Position numbers and translations under genes: made by a program. Positions 5,306-7,560 of a stretch of 7,560 nt of DNA are shown piece after piece. Under the pieces are notes generated by a model. The model ran no database searches and was not told the DNA's origin. It was given only the letters and a program-made list of their open reading frames with translations. The DNA is from Flavipsychrobacter stenotrophus (GTDB taxonomy: Bacteria; Bacteroidota; Bacteroidia; Chitinophagales; Chitinophagaceae). Within the stretch, counting starts at the first letter, position 1. Every line of letters starts with the position of its first letter. Location of the stretch: contig CANBTK010000080.1 of assembly GCA_947372365.1 (NCBI GenBank), forward strand, positions 1-7,560, written 5' to 3'.

Positions 5306-7560
5306 ATGAAACAACATCGCCTTTTAATTCTTTTACTGGTAAGTACTTGTATGTTTTTGGGTAGCACATCTTACGCCCAAATGGTGGGGGATTGTGTATT
5401 TCTTCAAGGAAAGTATGTAGAAGTAGGCATAGCCCCTAATGGTGGCTATGGCAGCACTTTACCTGCGCCTGGTGGTTACCACCCTAACATTTCTTCTATA
5501 TCTTTTTATGACCCGGGTGCGGCAACAACCACATCAAGCACCAGTTTCATTGGTTTCGTTGCCGATTATGGCCGCGATGGATGGACTGTAGGTACCCCTC
5601 CTTATTTCGGCGATTTCTACTTGCCGGGCTCTCCACAGGAAGGCTGGGCTATACAGGTTGGCGGCGCATTGTCAAATGCATTCATACCTGCGTTCCTTGC
5701 CGGGGGCGCTACCGGCTACACTGGTACGCTGGCGGGCACCAATTTAAGTTATTCATCGTCAGGCGGTGTTAGCAAGGGCGTCTGGAAGGGCAACCAGGGT
5801 GCGCTGGCAATAAGGCAAACAACAGTACTTGATACCAATAAATTATATTTTACAGTAAACGTAATATTGAAGAACACTGGTGCAACTACGCTTAACAACA
5901 TATATTATGTAAGGACAGTTGATCCGGATAACGTAGAAATACTTACCGGCCCGGGCAACTTCTACACACAAAACACAATTAATTACCAATTACCTAACCC
6001 GGGCAATAAAGTACTGGTTTCCGCCATTGATACTGTGTCTTCTTACACTACCCATTCTTTCCTTGGCCTTGGCACCAAAGACTGCCGTGCAAAATGTATG
6101 TATTTTGACGCTGGCCTTGCACCATCATATGGCCTAGATGTAATGTGGGCCGGTGGCACACCATACACATATGCGGTAGGTACCACTTCTATCAATGACG
6201 TGGGCATAGCACTTGACTACAACATAGGCAGCATTGCCCCGGGCGACAGTACTTCCCTTACTTATGCTTATATATTAAACGCGGCATATATTGATAGCGC
6301 ACTTGATGCTACGCAGCCTGCATTCCTGCTTAACGGCATTTCATTTAGCTCAGGCGACTCTATTAACCTGTGTACTTACAATTTTGATACAGTTACAGTA
6401 TCAATGGGCAGTGGTGGCTTCTATCACTGGCATTGGGCTCCCGATAGCTTAATTGCAGATACTACTGCAGTTTCTAATGTTATTAATGTTACCGGCATTA
6501 TTGCCCCATTAACTTATACTGTTACCGGTGTTAATGTATCTGGCGCATGCGATACTGTACAATACTTGCTTACGCTTACACATGATGTTTTCAATATGAC
6601 TTTACTCAACCCCGATACACTGATATGTTTTGGGGATTCGGTACACACAAGGATAAACGGCCCGTTGCTGCTTAATTATACATGGTCGCCTTCATCTGGT
6701 GTTTCCAATACATCGGCGAGGGAGCCAGTTATTTCGCCTTCGGTTACCACCACGTATACGGTTGTGGCGTCATCTACCACATCGGTTTGTACGCCTGTCA
6801 CACGTACGTTTACAATAAGTGTAAACCATCCACGTATTGATAGCATAACTTTCACCAACCCAACGGTGTGTGGCTATACCGATGGTTCTATTACCTTGTA
6901 CGGCCTGGAAACGGGCTACCTGGATACGCTGCATTATTCCTTTGGGGGTGTGCCACAGCCACCGGTGCCAGTAGGCGTTTCGTCTTCGCATACCATTGTT
7001 GTCCCAGGCTTGGGTTCGGGTGTATACAGCAATTTCTGGGTAAAAGTAGGTCCTTGCCCTACTAACACGGTAGGCCCTGTTACTTTGGTTGACCCTGCGC
7101 CGCCAACGGTTTCAGTTGATTCTCATTATATTAAAACCTGTGTGGGTGAAGCGACATTAATACATTCTTATGTTAGCCCAACCGGCATCGCGATGAATTA
7201 TAGCTGGACGCCACCGGCGTACCTGAGCACCTCTACAGCTGCTGATGTTGTAGTAACGCCTTTGGTTGCAGGTGATGTTACCTATACTGTTACGGTGAAC
7301 CCTGGTACTAACCCGGCATGTAATACTTTCGATACTGTGCATGTGCACACGCTTGCGCCATTTGTGCTCAATAACCACGACACTGTAATTTGTATAGGCC
7401 GTTTTGTACAAGCCAGCATTACCGGCTCTAACGAATACGATTATGTATGGTCGCCTACTACAGGCGTTTCAAACCCATACATCAAGAACCCGACTATTAC
7501 CCCTGTTGTTACATCGGGCTACGTGGTTACTGCATCATATGCTCATTGCCCTGACCAGAT
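5306..7560 (+). CDS. Large secreted surface protein with Ig/PKD-like and SprB-like modules (N-terminal part)
   Basis: The frame is open for 751 codons to the right edge, so the C-terminus is missing. Residues 1-24 (basic start, long hydrophobic run, then SYA before Gln25) form a Sec signal peptide. Residues 25 to about 355 are one beta-rich domain (GDCVFLQGKYVEVGIAPNGG, GFVADYGRDGWTVGTPPYFG, YYVRTVDPDN, LGLGTKDCRAK, SIAPGDSTSLTYAYIL). I recall this arrangement at the N-terminus of other Bacteroidota secreted proteins but know no accepted name for it. Four Ig/PKD-like modules follow, each marked by a WxP motif: Trp377, Trp460 (WSPSSGVSN), Trp634 and Trp715 (WSPTTGVSN). Between the second and third lies an SprB-like repeat (about 511-598, VCGYTDGSITL, then GLGSGVY). 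The likely role is adhesion, gliding or extracellular matrix. A type IX secretion C-terminal signal is expected but cannot be seen. Confidence 0.87.
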   Translation, partial: MKQHRLLILLLVSTCMFLGSTSYAQMVGDCVFLQGKYVEVGIAPNGGYGSTLPAPGGYHPNISSISFYDPGAATTTSSTSFIGFVADYGRDGWTVGTPPYFGDFYLPGSPQEGWAIQVGGALSNAFIPAFLAGGATGYTGTLAGTNLSYSSSGGVSKGVWKGNQGALAIRQTTVLDTNKLYFTVNVILKNTGATTLNNIYYVRTVDPDNVEILTGPGNFYTQNTINYQLPNPGNKVLVSAIDTVSSYTTHSFLGLGTKDCRAKCMYFDAGLAPSYGLDVMWAGGTPYTYAVGTTSINDVGIALDYNIGSIAPGDSTSLTYAYILNAAYIDSALDATQPAFLLNGISFSSGDSINLCTYNFDTVTVSMGSGGFYHWHWAPDSLIADTTAVSNVINVTGIIAPLTYTVTGVNVSGACDTVQYLLTLTHDVFNMTLLNPDTLICFGDSVHTRINGPLLLNYTWSPSSGVSNTSAREPVISPSVTTTYTVVASSTTSVCTPVTRTFTISVNHPRIDSITFTNPTVCGYTDGSITLYGLETGYLDTLHYSFGGVPQPPVPVGVSSSHTIVVPGLGSGVYSNFWVKVGPCPTNTVGPVTLVDPAPPTVSVDSHYIKTCVGEATLIHSYVSPTGIAMNYSWTPPAYLSTSTAADVVVTPLVAGDVTYTVTVNPGTNPACNTFDTVHVHTLAPFVLNNHDTVICIGRFVQASITGSNEYDYVWSPTTGVSNPYIKNPTITPVVTSGYVVTASYAHCPDQ
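6371..7560 (+). repeat. Diverged tandem beta-sandwich modules in the surface protein
   Basis: At protein level the region from residue 356 repeats with a period of roughly 81-87 residues. WxP tryptophans lie at 377, 460, 634 and 715, and one SprB-like module occupies the gap between 460 and 634. Each Ig/PKD-like unit ends in a Y-x-V strand such as TYTVTV. DNA identity between units is low, so this is old duplication and not a recent unstable repeat. Confidence 0.7.

Overview
The window looks like chromosomal DNA of a Bacteroidota member, probably near Chitinophagaceae. Four things suggest this: promoters of the TTG/TTTG...TAnnTTTG type, weak or absent Shine-Dalgarno sites, a STAS-ribonuclease Z gene pair, and a large surface protein with Ig/PKD-like and SprB-like modules typical of secreted Bacteroidota proteins. 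No tRNA, rRNA, CRISPR array, insertion sequence or phage gene is visible.

Layout. (1) Positions 1-617, minus strand: a small STAS-domain protein followed by the start of ribonuclease Z, which runs off the left edge. (2) 618-845: a divergent intergenic region. (3) 846-3389, plus strand: a complete clpC, the Hsp100 unfoldase that feeds ClpP, ended by a very strong hairpin terminator. (4) 3517-3735, minus strand: a 72-residue Arg/His-rich secreted or lipid-anchored peptide. It has its own promoter, a possible 5' hairpin and its own terminator. (5) 3868-4905, plus strand: a stand-alone homocysteine S-methyltransferase equal to the first domain of cobalamin-dependent methionine synthase (split MetH). 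A perfect TAnnTTTG promoter lies six bases before its ATG, and a terminator follows. (6) 4906-5305: about 400 bases without a gene. It is AT-rich except for a block of stacked hairpins at 5204-5270. (7) 5306 to the right edge, plus strand: the first 751 codons of a large exported protein with a signal peptide, a roughly 330-residue N-terminal domain and at least five beta-sandwich modules.

Function. The genes are mostly independent housekeeping or cell-surface units: tRNA 3' processing (rnz), protein quality control (clpC), methionine synthesis (metH module) and a probable adhesin or matrix protein. Only the STAS-rnz pair looks like an operon. I see no defence system or other coherent new multi-gene system. 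The least explained items are the hairpin cluster before the surface protein, the STAS protein lacking the usual phospho-acceptor serine, and the tiny lipoprotein transcription unit.
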